Source: an uncultured Sphingomonadaceae bacterium
GTDB taxonomy: Bacteria > Pseudomonadota > Alphaproteobacteria > Sphingomonadales > Sphingomonadaceae
DNA length: 64,000 bases
Reading direction: 5' to 3'
Assembly: GCA_947496865.1 (NCBI GenBank)
Contig: CANMEE010000001.1
Location: 1,107,501 to 1,171,500, forward strand
In this document: positions 9,524 through 18,312 of the stretch, piece after piece
Numbering within the stretch: position 1 is the stretch's first letter
Layout: the number at the start of each line of letters is the position of its first letter
Made by a program: the position numbers and the translations under genes
The notes under the pieces: model-generated
The model's database searches: none
Seen by the model: the letters and a program-made list of their open reading frames with translations, nothing else
What the model was told of the DNA's origin: nothing

Positions 9524-11316
9524 CCGTGACTGACCGTTTGCGTGGCAAGCTTCCATTATTCCTAATCTGGCTCGCCGTTTCCGCGGTGATCAGCATGGTA
9601 TCTTTTGACCAGATTGCCTCTGGCATTGGCTGGGGGCCGGATGATCAATTGCGGCAGGTGCAATTGCGCGACTGGCTTGCTGGGCAAAGCTGGTTCGATA
9701 CGACTCAATATCGCATCGCGGCACCTGATAGCCAGCCCATGCATTGGCCGCGTTTGATCGAACTGCCTTTGGCTTTGATCATTCTCACGCTGGGACCCAT
9801 TATCGGCCCGGCCGCGGCTGAAACCGTGGCTATGACTGTCGTTCCATTGATAGCGTTGGGCCTTGCCATGTGGCTGGTTGCGAAGATTACAGAGCAGCTT
9901 TTTGATCGCAAAATTGCACTTTTGTCGGCCGCTTTGACCGCCACCGCGGTGCCCGTAATCGCGCAGCTTAGGCCGATGCGGATTGATCATCATGGCTGGC
10001 AAATTGTGCTGGCATTAGTCGCTCTATGGACGATGTTCTGGCCTGATAAGCGCAAGGGAGGGCTCGTCATGGGCTTTGCTCTGGCTCTGTGGCTGTCTAT
10101 TTCTTTGGAAGGTTTGCCGCTTTCTGTTGCATTCATCACCTTGTTGGCGTGGCGCTGGATCATTTCGCTCGACGAAGGCGTCCGGCTGTTCTGGACGCTT
10201 TTCGGGTTTTTGGTCAGCAGCACGTTGCTCTATCTGCTCAATCATGGCGAGTTTGATGTCCTGCGAACCTATTGTGACGCAATAGCGCCGGCGCATTTAC
10301 TGGCCTGTTTTGCAGGCGCCATCATCATCCTGCCGGCGATAAAATTCACACCTGTATCGTGGTTGGTACGCTTGATCGCTCTTGGTTTTGCCGGAATAGC
10401 TGCGTTGAGCATATTTTACACCAGCGCCCCGCAATGCGTCGGCAGTGCTTTTGGCGAACTGGACCCGTTGGTTAGGGACTATTGGTTGGTCAACGTCCGC
10501 GAAGGCTTACCCATTTGGGATCAGCCAACACGAGAAATTATATCGTTGTTCGGAGGCTCTATCCTCGTCGGTCTTGGCTCTCTGATTTTCCTGAAATGGA
10601 AGCGTCCTGACGTAGCGGATAAGGACAGGCTCTTTCTACTGGCCTATGCTTTAATCTGGGCGTTTGTCGTATCCCTGCTGGTCCAACGGGCCGCGGCCGT
10701 GGCGGCCGTTTATGCTCTGCCGCTTGTCGGCTGGGCTGTTCATCATGCCTTTCTCGGCGCGCGGAAAATAAAGCGTCCCGTCACCCGGATTTTGGCGACA
10801 GTCGGGGTGGTCTTTCTAATTCTTCCCGGCCCGCTATTTTTGGGCTTGGTGAACGGGATTAATGGCGATGGAAAACCTGATGAGACAGAACAAATGGCGT
10901 CATCAGACGGACGACCGGCTTGTGATTCAAGCGCGTCTTTGCAGCGCCTGAATATCTTGCCGCCCTCTACTATCATCACTCCTTTTGACTTTGGGCCAGA
11001 GATTCTGGTGCAAACACCGCATAATGTGTTGGCGACGAGCCATCATCGCAATGATGCGGCAATGGGCGACCAGATCAAGATATTCACATCCAATCCCAAC
11101 GCTGCCCGTGCGCTGATCGAGGCGAGAAATATAAGCTATATTATTGCATGCCCAAAGGAACCAGAGCTCAATGTTTACAGCGGCAAACATCCCGAAGGGC
11201 TCTGGGCAAAACTATCCAAAGGCGAATCACCGCCATGGCTGAAAACTGTCCATATACGGGACAGTCGACTGTTAGTCTGGGCCGTTAGCCGAAAAGATAG
11301 GGGTAACGGATTGTAA
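9520..11316 (+). CDS. polytopic membrane protein, GT-C glycosyltransferase-like
   Basis: A 598-residue protein with roughly a dozen hydrophobic segments. Near residues 35-75 it has a large first loop containing GWGPDDQLRQVQLRDW and a later PMHWPRLIELP stretch. Acidic residues in this position are typical of GT-C family glycosyltransferases that use polyprenyl-phosphate sugars. The last 150 residues form a soluble domain with several Cys. It overlaps the sulfatase-fold gene by four bases (ATGA) and ends the four-gene envelope module. The family assignment is by architecture only, and the donor and acceptor are unknown. Confidence 0.6.
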   Translation: MTVTDRLRGKLPLFLIWLAVSAVISMVSFDQIASGIGWGPDDQLRQVQLRDWLAGQSWFDTTQYRIAAPDSQPMHWPRLIELPLALIILTLGPIIGPAAAETVAMTVVPLIALGLAMWLVAKITEQLFDRKIALLSAALTATAVPVIAQLRPMRIDHHGWQIVLALVALWTMFWPDKRKGGLVMGFALALWLSISLEGLPLSVAFITLLAWRWIISLDEGVRLFWTLFGFLVSSTLLYLLNHGEFDVLRTYCDAIAPAHLLACFAGAIIILPAIKFTPVSWLVRLIALGFAGIAALSIFYTSAPQCVGSAFGELDPLVRDYWLVNVREGLPIWDQPTREIISLFGGSILVGLGSLIFLKWKRPDVADKDRLFLLAYALIWAFVVSLLVQRAAAVAAVYALPLVGWAVHHAFLGARKIKRPVTRILATVGVVFLILPGPLFLGLVNGINGDGKPDETEQMASSDGRPACDSSASLQRLNILPPSTIITPFDFGPEILVQTPHNVLATSHHRNDAAMGDQIKIFTSNPNAARALIEARNISYIIACPKEPELNVYSGKHPEGLWAKLSKGESPPWLKTVHIRDSRLLVWAVSRKDRGNGL

Positions 11317-11354
11317 AATCCGATATAGTTTTCCATTGTCACGGGACGAAAACC

Positions 11355-11750
11355 ATGGAGAAGAAAATGGCAGGGATAACCGGCTTAGGTGGTGTCTTTC
11401 ACATTGTGAAAGATCCCGCGGCGACACGGCAATGGTATAAGGATTTTCTGGGATTAGACGGAGAATATGGCCCGATGCTGAGCTGGTCTGACGAAAAAGG
11501 CGACAACCCCTATAGCCTGATCAGTCATTTCTCACCGGACAGTGATTATCTGGCTCCCAGTGATGCCAAATTCATGATCAATCTGCGGGTCGATGATCTG
11601 GATGCTTATGTCAAAATGCTACAGGAAAAAGGTTTAGAGATTCTCGGCCAAGTCGACGAGGGCTATGGCAAATTTGCCTGGATCCTCGATTGTGATGGGA
11701 TCAAGCTGGAATTCTGGCAACAGGTCGAAGCGCCAGAAGCAGGCGGCTAG
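11355..11750 (+). CDS. VOC family (glyoxalase/bleomycin-resistance fold) protein
   Basis: A 131-residue single-domain protein with the paired beta-alpha-beta-beta-beta modules of the vicinal oxygen chelate family. It opens with a GGVFHIVKDPAATRQWYKDF type strand and ends with FAWILDCDGIKLEFWQQ, which carries the usual C-terminal metal Glu. These proteins include glyoxalases, dioxygenases and antibiotic-binding proteins. The start may be the ATG at 11355 or the one at 11367; the latter has GGAGAAG close in front of it. It sits alone between the envelope module and msrB. Confidence 0.8.
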   Translation: MEKKMAGITGLGGVFHIVKDPAATRQWYKDFLGLDGEYGPMLSWSDEKGDNPYSLISHFSPDSDYLAPSDAKFMINLRVDDLDAYVKMLQEKGLEILGQVDEGYGKFAWILDCDGIKLEFWQQVEAPEAGG

Positions 11751-11760
11751 GCAATAGCTA

Positions 11761-12267
11761 TCAAGACGGTATGAATTTTAGCGCAAGCCCGTTGATACAA
11801 TGGCGTTTGCCGGTTGGCTTGGGGCCATCGCTGAAGATATGCCCAAGATGCCCGCCACAGCGGCTGCAATGTACTTCGGTGCGTGGATAACCGATTTTAT
11901 AGTCTGTCGCTGTACCCACTCTGCCCTTGATCGGTGCCCAAAAGCTTGGCCAACCGGTACGGCTGTCAAATTTCGTCTTTGATGAATAGAGTCCAAGATT
12001 GCATCCGGCACAAGCGAATATCCCTTGGCGTTTTTCGTTATCGAGCGGACTGCTAAAGGCGCGTTCGGTCCCGGCTTGGCGCAATATTCGGTAGCGCGCG
12101 GAGCCAAGGCGCTTTTTCCATTCTTCCGGCGTCCGCGTAATCTTGAACTTTTGACCAGATTTGGCAACCGCGCTGCCGCCGAAAATGCCGGTAAAGCTGG
12201 CGACACCATAAGCCCCGGCACCAACTAATCCGGTGGTGATGAGTTTGCGTCTGCTAAGGCCTGTCAT
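11761..12267 (-). CDS. msrB: peptide-methionine (R)-S-oxide reductase MsrB, exported by Tat
   Basis: A 168-residue enzyme that reduces methionine-R-sulfoxide in proteins. From the ATG at 12267 the N-terminus reads GLSRRKLITTG, a twin-arginine motif followed by a hydrophobic stretch and an Ala-rich cleavage region, so it should act in the periplasm. The catalytic domain has two zinc CxxC pairs (CAGC and CSRCGGHLGHIF) and the catalytic Cys in RHCINGLALKF. A GTG at 12291 would add eight residues before the Tat motif and is less likely. It stands as a single gene, convergent with the VOC gene. Confidence 0.9.
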   Translation of the reverse strand: MTGLSRRKLITTGLVGAGAYGVASFTGIFGGSAVAKSGQKFKITRTPEEWKKRLGSARYRILRQAGTERAFSSPLDNEKRQGIFACAGCNLGLYSSKTKFDSRTGWPSFWAPIKGRVGTATDYKIGYPRTEVHCSRCGGHLGHIFSDGPKPTGKRHCINGLALKFIPS

Positions 12268-12345
12268 GTCCCGTCTTTCTTTGCTGTTCACTCGCTATTC
12301 GGTTCTTATGCAAAGATGGTTACAATATTCTGCCTGAACAAGGGC

Positions 12346-13659
12346 TTAGTATTTGGACAGCTTAACCTGCATCTTCCGGAAACCATGAACGAAGCAGGCG
12401 TGAACACGCTTCATTTCGCCGGTCAGATTGACCTGCATCCGCCGCTTGGCCATTTCTTCGAGCAAGATGCGTATCTGTAACTCGGCAAGCCGGGCGCCAA
12501 CGCAGCGGTGAATACCATAGCCAAAGGCCAGATGGCGTCGTGCATTTTCACGATCAACGATCAGTTTGTCGGCATCCGGAAACACATTTTCATCCCGATT
12601 AGCCGAGATATACCACATGATCAGCTTATCGCCTTTCTTAATCTCATGACCAAATAGATCCGCGTCATCAGTCGCCGTACGCCGCATATGTGCCAGCGGC
12701 GTCTGCCAACGGATAATTTCTTGCACAGCGTTGGGGATCAGCTCTTCATTTTCCTGCAGCTTCTGACGCTGGTCAGGAAATTGGTCGAGGCCGTAAGCGA
12801 GGCCAGACATGGTGTTGCGGGTGGTGTCATTGCCGCCAACAATGAGCAGCACCAAATTGCCCATAAATTCCATCTGATCCATGTCTTTCATGGCTTCGCT
12901 ATGGATCATCATGGATATTAGATCTGGGGTCGGTTCCGCATTCACCCGTTCGTTCCAGAGATTTTGGAAATAGGCACCCATCTCAAAAAGAATTTTCTGG
13001 CGCTGTTCATCCAGTTCCGGTGCCAGAGAAAGTTCGACATCACCGGCCCAGTCCGACCAATAGGTAAGCAAGCGGCGATCTTCCCAAGGGAAGCCAAAAA
13101 GAATGGCGAGCATGCCCGTGGTGAGTTCAATTGACACCTTGTCGACCCAGTCAAACTCTTTGTCCCATGGCAGGCTATCCAGAACTTCCGCCGTCCGGTG
13201 CCGAATCTCTTCTTCCATCCGTTTCATTTCGGTGGGCGTGAAAGCCGGAGCTACGGTGCGGCGTTGCCCGGTATGTTTGGGGCGGTCCATGGCGATAAAC
13301 ATCGGCAATTGAAAATCCGAATCCATGCGATTGTCGGCAATGGTAATGCCGCCAACCTCGACATCGGACGAATAGAGTTCAGGAAGCGCTTCAATATGCT
13401 GGATCGTCTTGTGATCGCAGATATTCCAATAGGCGCCATAAGCCGAATCCTCGACTTTGTTAATCGGCGCATTGGCCCGCATCTCGGCAAAAGGCGCACG
13501 CCACAAATCCTTGCTGTAGAGGTCTGCGCGGCTGACATCTCGTGGATTGGCATTGGCGTCCGATACCGGGGGATTGGCTTTATACCAGTCTTCCAGCGCA
13601 TCCGCTGCGGTCGGGGAAGTGGTGAGGGTCGATGCGTCTAGGACGGGACTTGAGGCCAT
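12346..13659 (-). CDS. cytochrome P450, CYP153-like (probable alkane/fatty-chain terminal hydroxylase)
   Basis: A 437-residue soluble bacterial P450. The haem-binding loop FGYGIHRCVGARLAE lies near residue 385, with Cys as the axial thiolate ligand. The I-helix reads LIVGGNDTTRN, in place of the common AGxDTT, and matches what I recall of CYP153 enzymes. The EIIRWQTP helix supplies the ExxR motif. CYP153 enzymes hydroxylate the terminal carbon of medium-chain alkanes and need ferredoxin and ferredoxin reductase, neither of which is adjacent. The start ATG at 13659 has a good GGAGAG site. A TTGACA/TGTCAA inverted repeat lies about 70 bases upstream. The P450 call is firm; the subfamily is less so. 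Confidence 0.88.
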   Translation of the reverse strand: MASSPVLDASTLTTSPTAADALEDWYKANPPVSDANANPRDVSRADLYSKDLWRAPFAEMRANAPINKVEDSAYGAYWNICDHKTIQHIEALPELYSSDVEVGGITIADNRMDSDFQLPMFIAMDRPKHTGQRRTVAPAFTPTEMKRMEEEIRHRTAEVLDSLPWDKEFDWVDKVSIELTTGMLAILFGFPWEDRRLLTYWSDWAGDVELSLAPELDEQRQKILFEMGAYFQNLWNERVNAEPTPDLISMMIHSEAMKDMDQMEFMGNLVLLIVGGNDTTRNTMSGLAYGLDQFPDQRQKLQENEELIPNAVQEIIRWQTPLAHMRRTATDDADLFGHEIKKGDKLIMWYISANRDENVFPDADKLIVDRENARRHLAFGYGIHRCVGARLAELQIRILLEEMAKRRMQVNLTGEMKRVHACFVHGFRKMQVKLSKY

Positions 13660-13726
13660 GATTCTCTCCTGCCGTTGCTTTCTTCAGCAATCGGTTGCGT
13701 TTCAAAACCCGTTTAGTCTGCCTTTA

Positions 13727-13742
13727 TTGACAGCAATGTCAA
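13727..13742. promoter_or_regulatory. inverted repeat upstream of the P450 gene, possible operator
   Basis: TTGACA-GCAA-TGTCAA: perfect 6-bp arms around four bases, about 68 bases upstream of the P450 start. It is in the right place for a regulator such as a TetR or FadR-like repressor, or it may include a -35 element. No regulator gene is adjacent. Confidence 0.35.
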
Positions 13743-13792
13743 CGGGATTCCGTCAAATCGCTACAAAGCCAAGAGATTTTTTTGCCGAAATC

Positions 13793-14992
13793 TTAGCCGC
13801 GCATGCGCGCCAAGAGACTTTTCTTGCGGGCGCTATTGCCCGACTTCATCACGTTGCGGCGGAACAGCATCACACTGAAACGGATGATAATCAGCGTGAA
13901 CAGAGCTTGCCAAATCAGCGCGAGGCCATGCTGCCAGATATTGTCCATCTGGGCGGCGCGCGCGATCATTGCAAAGGGAGAGCTGAACGGGAAGACAACC
14001 GCAAACCATTCAATCGGCTCGCCCAATTTTGTGACCGTAAAGGCGGCCAGGAAGAACACCAATAGCTGGCCCATGGTAACCGGCATGGAAAGCGTCTGCA
14101 CTTCGCGAACGGTTGTGGCCATGGCTCCAATGCCAAGAAATAGGGAGCCCAACAGCAAATAGGCCATCGAAAAATAGAGCACCATCAAGACACAAAATAA
14201 CGGCCAGCCGACTGCCGGCGCTGGCAGATTGGGCATACCCGAGCTGACAACCGAAACACCAATCAGCCCCAGCGTTGACCAAACTGTAATGCCGACCAAA
14301 GCCATTCCCAGCATCGCAAAGAGCTTGCCGAGAAAAATGGCATCCATCGGAATTGCAGCAGCGAGAATTTCGATAATCTTATTGGTCTTTTCTTCGACCA
14401 AATTGGACAAGACCATGCCTGCAAGGATCATAGTCAGCAGGATTAATATGATTTGACCGCCCTGCGCTGTTGCGATTTGTGTTCTTTTCTTGGAGCTGCC
14501 GGTTGTGGCGACAAAATCGGTTTTCACGGTAACGGGGTTGGACCCTGAAAGGGCTGTCTCGGAAAGAAGCGCCACTCTGCCGCTCCATCGTTTGACGTCT
14601 GCCTGCGACCCGGTCAGCAAGGGGGCCTCGAGCGAACCGGAAATGATAGCGGTCAGCGGTGTGGACGACGTATCCAGCTTCGTTTTGATATTGGGGTCTG
14701 TTGGACTGACATCTGGCAGCAGCAATAATTCCGGGAAACTTCCATTGCCGAGATTTTTGGCCAGTGCGGCCCGTGCGTCAACAAGCTTGGCCGATTGGGT
14801 TTCTTCAAGCGCTACGCCAATAACCGGCCGGTCAATATCCTGTCGCACCTGTTGCCCCAGTCCCCCAGCGGCGATGCCGATGATAAGCGGGAACAGCGGG
14901 CCGAGCAGAAAGAAGAAAAAGGATTTGGAAAAGATGATCGCGGTAAAGTCGCGGCGCGCGATGACAAAAGCGGCTCTGATGGTCTCAATCAT
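13793..14992 (-). CDS. ABC transporter permease, NatB-like (ABC-2 type)
   Basis: A 399-residue membrane subunit of an ABC exporter. It has one N-terminal helix (about residues 12-40), a long extracytoplasmic domain of about 120 residues, then five or so helices in the C-terminal half. This is the ABC-2 layout of NatB, a sodium-exporting partner of NatA. Its ATG overlaps the stop of the upstream ATPase gene by four bases, so the pair is translationally coupled. The substrate could be Na+ or something else. Confidence 0.85.
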   Translation of the reverse strand: MIETIRAAFVIARRDFTAIIFSKSFFFFLLGPLFPLIIGIAAGGLGQQVRQDIDRPVIGVALEETQSAKLVDARAALAKNLGNGSFPELLLLPDVSPTDPNIKTKLDTSSTPLTAIISGSLEAPLLTGSQADVKRWSGRVALLSETALSGSNPVTVKTDFVATTGSSKKRTQIATAQGGQIILILLTMILAGMVLSNLVEEKTNKIIEILAAAIPMDAIFLGKLFAMLGMALVGITVWSTLGLIGVSVVSSGMPNLPAPAVGWPLFCVLMVLYFSMAYLLLGSLFLGIGAMATTVREVQTLSMPVTMGQLLVFFLAAFTVTKLGEPIEWFAVVFPFSSPFAMIARAAQMDNIWQHGLALIWQALFTLIIIRFSVMLFRRNVMKSGNSARKKSLLARMRG

Positions 14993-15969
14993 GCGGCTTC
15001 TCCCTGCAATCCGGCATCTTTGGCGAGGTCTTCTTCCATTTTTTTGGCAACCGCTTCGCCGGCAATATGCACAAAAGCATCATGCAGGCCGGGGCGTTCA
15101 ATTGACAGCGATTGAATACCGGCATTGCCCTCGATCAACGCGCGCAGCAATGGTTCGACACCGCTTTCCGGCAGCGTAAAATGCCAGTTATGGCCTAAGG
15201 GTTCACAATCGTCAGGTATAGCAGAGCGCCAGGGGCCATCAAGATTATGGGTCTCCAGATGCACTTGCGGACGCAACCGGTCGCGGGCGGTGGACACTTT
15301 GCCGGTAAAGGGAATTTTGCCATTGGCGACAATCGCAATGTCTTCGCAGAGCCGTTCGGCATGGGCGATGACATGGGTGGAAAAAATAACCGTGACGCCT
15401 TTGTCGGCCTGCCCACGGATCAGACGTTCCAGCTTGCCTTGATTAAGCGCATCCAGGCCCGAAAATGGCTCATCGAGGATGATCAGGTCAGGCCCATGGA
15501 CAATAGTGCCCAGTAGCTGCACGGTTTGTGCCATGCCTTTGGACAATTGCCGGATTTGTTTATCGGCAGCATCGCCCAAGCCATGATCTTCCATCATCTG
15601 GCGGCCCCGTTTGCGGCCCTCCGCCAGCGGCAATCCGCGCAGCGCCCCCATGAAAGCAATCGCATCAAAGGCTTTCATGGATTGATAGAGACCGCGTTCT
15701 TCGGGCAAATAGCCGACTTGATGGGATTTGCTGATCGGATCGGAAGACCCTAGCAGGAATCGCTCGCCTTCATCGGGATCGATAATCCCGAGCAGCATCC
15801 GCAACGTCGTGGTTTTACCAGCGCCATTGGGTCCCAATATCCCGAAAATACTGCCCTTCTTAATGGTCAGGTCGATGCCATCAACAGCAATATCACCATC
15901 AAATCTTTTGACGATTTTGCGGGCTTCGATGGCGTTGGCGGTGTTATTTTCTTGTGCGCTGGAAGTCAT
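14989..15969 (-). CDS. ABC transporter ATP-binding protein, NatA-like
   Basis: A 326-residue ATPase that powers the adjacent permease. Walker A is GPNGAGKT at about residue 48, the signature region is IRQLSKGMAQ, and Walker B is LIILDEPFSGLD, with the switch His in FSTHVIAHAE. The signature starts LSKGM rather than LSGGQ, common in NatA/CcmA-type ATPases. A roughly 90-residue C-terminal extension follows the ATPase domain, as in NatA. It is first of a two-gene operon, divergent from queG with only 44 bases between them. Confidence 0.88.
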   Translation of the reverse strand: MTSSAQENNTANAIEARKIVKRFDGDIAVDGIDLTIKKGSIFGILGPNGAGKTTTLRMLLGIIDPDEGERFLLGSSDPISKSHQVGYLPEERGLYQSMKAFDAIAFMGALRGLPLAEGRKRGRQMMEDHGLGDAADKQIRQLSKGMAQTVQLLGTIVHGPDLIILDEPFSGLDALNQGKLERLIRGQADKGVTVIFSTHVIAHAERLCEDIAIVANGKIPFTGKVSTARDRLRPQVHLETHNLDGPWRSAIPDDCEPLGHNWHFTLPESGVEPLLRALIEGNAGIQSLSIERPGLHDAFVHIAGEAVAKKMEEDLAKDAGLQGEAA

Positions 15970-16013
15970 TTACGGCTTTCCTAATGGGACGCGGTGCGTG
16001 ATAGTGGCCTCCT

Positions 16014-17162
16014 ATGGCTTATGACAAGTTAAGATTAACCGAAAGCCTTGAAAAAATGGCGCGGGAACAGGGCTTCGCCGCTTTTGGCCTTGCGCCTGCG
16101 GCTTTGGCGCCAGCCACAGCCCAGCGGTTGCACGACTGGCTTGCGGGCGGCCAACATGGCGATATGATCTGGATGGAAAGCCGGGCCGATGAGCGGGCGA
16201 GCCCGCAAGTCTTGTGGCCCGATGTGCGCTCGGTGATCATGCTGGGTATGAGCTACGCACCCGAGCGTGACCCGTTTGCGCTTGAAAAAATACCCGATCA
16301 TGGACGGATATCGGTTTACGCGCAGGGCAAGGATTATCATGATGTGGTGAAACGCGCGCTGAAACGCACGGCGCGCTGGCTCGTGGAAAATGCCGATTGT
16401 CAGGTCAAGGTGTTCGTCGACACCGCCCCGGTGATGGAAAAACCGCTTGCCGAAGCGGCCGGTCTGGGCTGGCAGGGCAAGCATACCAATCTGGTTAGTC
16501 AGGACCACGGCAGTTGGCTGTTTTTGGGTGCGATTTATACAAGTTTGGAAATGGAGCCATCGGCTGGTGGCACGGACCGCTGTGGCAGTTGTTCTGCCTG
16601 TCAGGATATTTGCCCCACCAACGCGTTTCCGGAGCCCTATCGGCTGGATGCCAAAGCCTGCATTTCTTATCTGACGATTGAATCCAAAGGTCCGATCCCG
16701 CGTCAATATCGCAAGGCGATAGGCAATCATATCTATGGCTGTGATGATTGTCTGGCGGTCTGCCCATGGAATAAATTTGCTGAAGCGGCCGCAGCGAACA
16801 AGGCTTTTTTGCCCCGGGCCGAACTGGCAGCCCCAGCCTTGGCGGATTTGCTCGATATGGATGATGCCAGTTTTCGGAAAATATTTTCCGGGTCACCGAT
16901 TAAGCGATCTGGTCGCAACCGCATGGTGCGTAACAGCCTTATCGCGGCGGGCAATAGCGGGGATGCCGCTTTGGTTCCCGCAGTGACGGCCTTGCTGGAT
17001 GATGAGGATGCTGTGGTGCGCGGATCGGCAATCTGGGCCCTATCGCAGCTTCATCCCGAGCGCTGCGATCAAGAAAAAAACATGCGGTTATCGCTGGAAA
17101 AAGATGCAGATGTGCTGTCCGAGTGGCGGTCAGCGGGATCTAACGCACCCGAAGCGCGTTAA
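16014..17162 (+). CDS. queG: epoxyqueuosine reductase QueG
   Basis: A 382-residue enzyme that carries out the last step of queuosine tRNA modification, reducing epoxyqueuosine at the wobble position using cobalamin and 4Fe-4S clusters. Two ferredoxin-type clusters are visible: CGSCSACQDICP near residue 188 and CDDCLAVCP near 242. After them comes a HEAT-like C-terminal segment (VRGSAIWALSQL) that binds tRNA. The GMSYAPE and KDYHDVVK motifs are standard. The 3' end overlaps the convergent lipoprotein gene by 23 bases. Confidence 0.95.
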   Translation: MAYDKLRLTESLEKMAREQGFAAFGLAPAALAPATAQRLHDWLAGGQHGDMIWMESRADERASPQVLWPDVRSVIMLGMSYAPERDPFALEKIPDHGRISVYAQGKDYHDVVKRALKRTARWLVENADCQVKVFVDTAPVMEKPLAEAAGLGWQGKHTNLVSQDHGSWLFLGAIYTSLEMEPSAGGTDRCGSCSACQDICPTNAFPEPYRLDAKACISYLTIESKGPIPRQYRKAIGNHIYGCDDCLAVCPWNKFAEAAAANKAFLPRAELAAPALADLLDMDDASFRKIFSGSPIKRSGRNRMVRNSLIAAGNSGDAALVPAVTALLDDEDAVVRGSAIWALSQLHPERCDQEKNMRLSLEKDADVLSEWRSAGSNAPEAR

Positions 17163-17505
17163 CGCAGGACACCCGGTCGACTTCTGCGCCATCGCTGCGG
17201 CGGGTATCGATATGTGTGACGCGGCCTTCACCGCCACCTTGCCTGGGATAGAGATAAGCGTCGAGCACACACGCACCGCTTGAAAATTGCAGTTTTCGCG
17301 CGGGCGGTTCCGCGACATCGGCCTGCGGATTGCCGAATAGCCGCTTTAGCTGACTGGCGGTTTTGCCCATCACCAGCTCTAGCCCTTGCACATTGTTAAG
17401 CGGCGAGGCCGCGGCGGTCGGCAGGGCTGGCGTATTCACGGCGACGGAAGACGCACAGGCGGCAAGCGCCGGCAGCGCGGATAGAATGATGGGCTTGCGG
17501 ATCAT
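17140..17505 (-). CDS. small hypothetical lipoprotein
   Basis: A 121-residue protein from the ATG at 17505. Its leader (PIILSALPALAACASS) ends in a lipobox, so it should be an outer- or inner-membrane lipoprotein. The mature part has a short motif GKTASQLKRLFGNPQADV, resembling SmpA/OmlA-type beta-barrel-assembly lipoproteins and related small proteins, and two Cys. The start lies one base after the stop of the EI24 gene, so they form an operon. The stop is inside the end of queG on the other strand. No specific function is recognised. Confidence 0.7.
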   Translation of the reverse strand: MIRKPIILSALPALAACASSVAVNTPALPTAAASPLNNVQGLELVMGKTASQLKRLFGNPQADVAEPPARKLQFSSGACVLDAYLYPRQGGGEGRVTHIDTRRSDGAEVDRVSCVNALRVR

Positions 17506-17506
17506 G

Positions 17507-18205
17507 TCAGTTGCTTTCTTCCAGACCAATTTCACGTTTCTTGTGAACCAGATGCGTAGCCATAGCGGCTCCTAAAACCGGCGCAAGAAAATTGACAAAC
17601 GGGATGGCAAGCAACAGCGCAGTGGTCAGGCCGAGGCCAAAACGGGTCAGTTTGCTGAGCTGCCAATCGTCGCTCATATTCGCGGCAATATCCACGTGGC
17701 GGGCTGCCACCATATCTTGCAGATCGCGACCGATTAGGATCGCATTGACCCCGAAAAAGGCAATCGGCGCGCCAATACCTGTGATCAACAGCAGGATATA
17801 CAGGGGCGCTGCCAATAGGTTATAGCCAATGGCACGACCGACCGATGCCAAGCCCATTTTTAACCCAAGAATATAGCCCGGCGGTTTGGCGCGCTCTGCA
17901 CGGCTCGGATAATGGCGCGCCTCCACAGCATCGACAATATCGTCCGAGAAAATATTGAGCACGAATATCGCAATGACACGAAACAGAAAAACGGCGGTCA
18001 GTATGGTGATAATGGCTGCTGCTGCCGCGGCCGCCAATCCACCATCTTGCAAAGCGGTCAGAGACAAGAGCCAAGACAACAGAAAATAGGCGCCCATGCC
18101 AAAAACCGACAATAGCAAAAGCGAAATCAGAAATACTTTCAAAAGTAGCGATAATATGCGCCGGTCGGAAAGCTGCCCTAGGGATAAAAGAAAAGCATCA
18201 ATCAT
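17507..18205 (-). CDS. EI24 domain membrane protein (CysZ-like)
   Basis: A 232-residue protein with about four to six membrane helices and a duplicated-hairpin layout. Features such as HYPSRAERAKPPGYILGLKMG and a Gly-rich NLLAAPLYILLLITG helix match the EI24/CysZ family. CysZ proteins take up sulfate, but many alphaproteobacterial EI24 proteins have no known role. It heads a two-gene operon with the small lipoprotein. The start ATG at 18205 is divergent from the kinase gene. Confidence 0.8.
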   Translation of the reverse strand: MIDAFLLSLGQLSDRRILSLLLKVFLISLLLLSVFGMGAYFLLSWLLSLTALQDGGLAAAAAAAIITILTAVFLFRVIAIFVLNIFSDDIVDAVEARHYPSRAERAKPPGYILGLKMGLASVGRAIGYNLLAAPLYILLLITGIGAPIAFFGVNAILIGRDLQDMVAARHVDIAANMSDDWQLSKLTRFGLGLTTALLLAIPFVNFLAPVLGAAMATHLVHKKREIGLEESN

Positions 18206-18312
18206 GTCTGACCCATGTCACGAAATCGTAGCGCGGGTCAATTCTACTTGAACCGGCTGCGCCTTACCCTTAACGGACAGCGCATAGACGCTTTCCATAT
18301 AAGGATTTCTTT

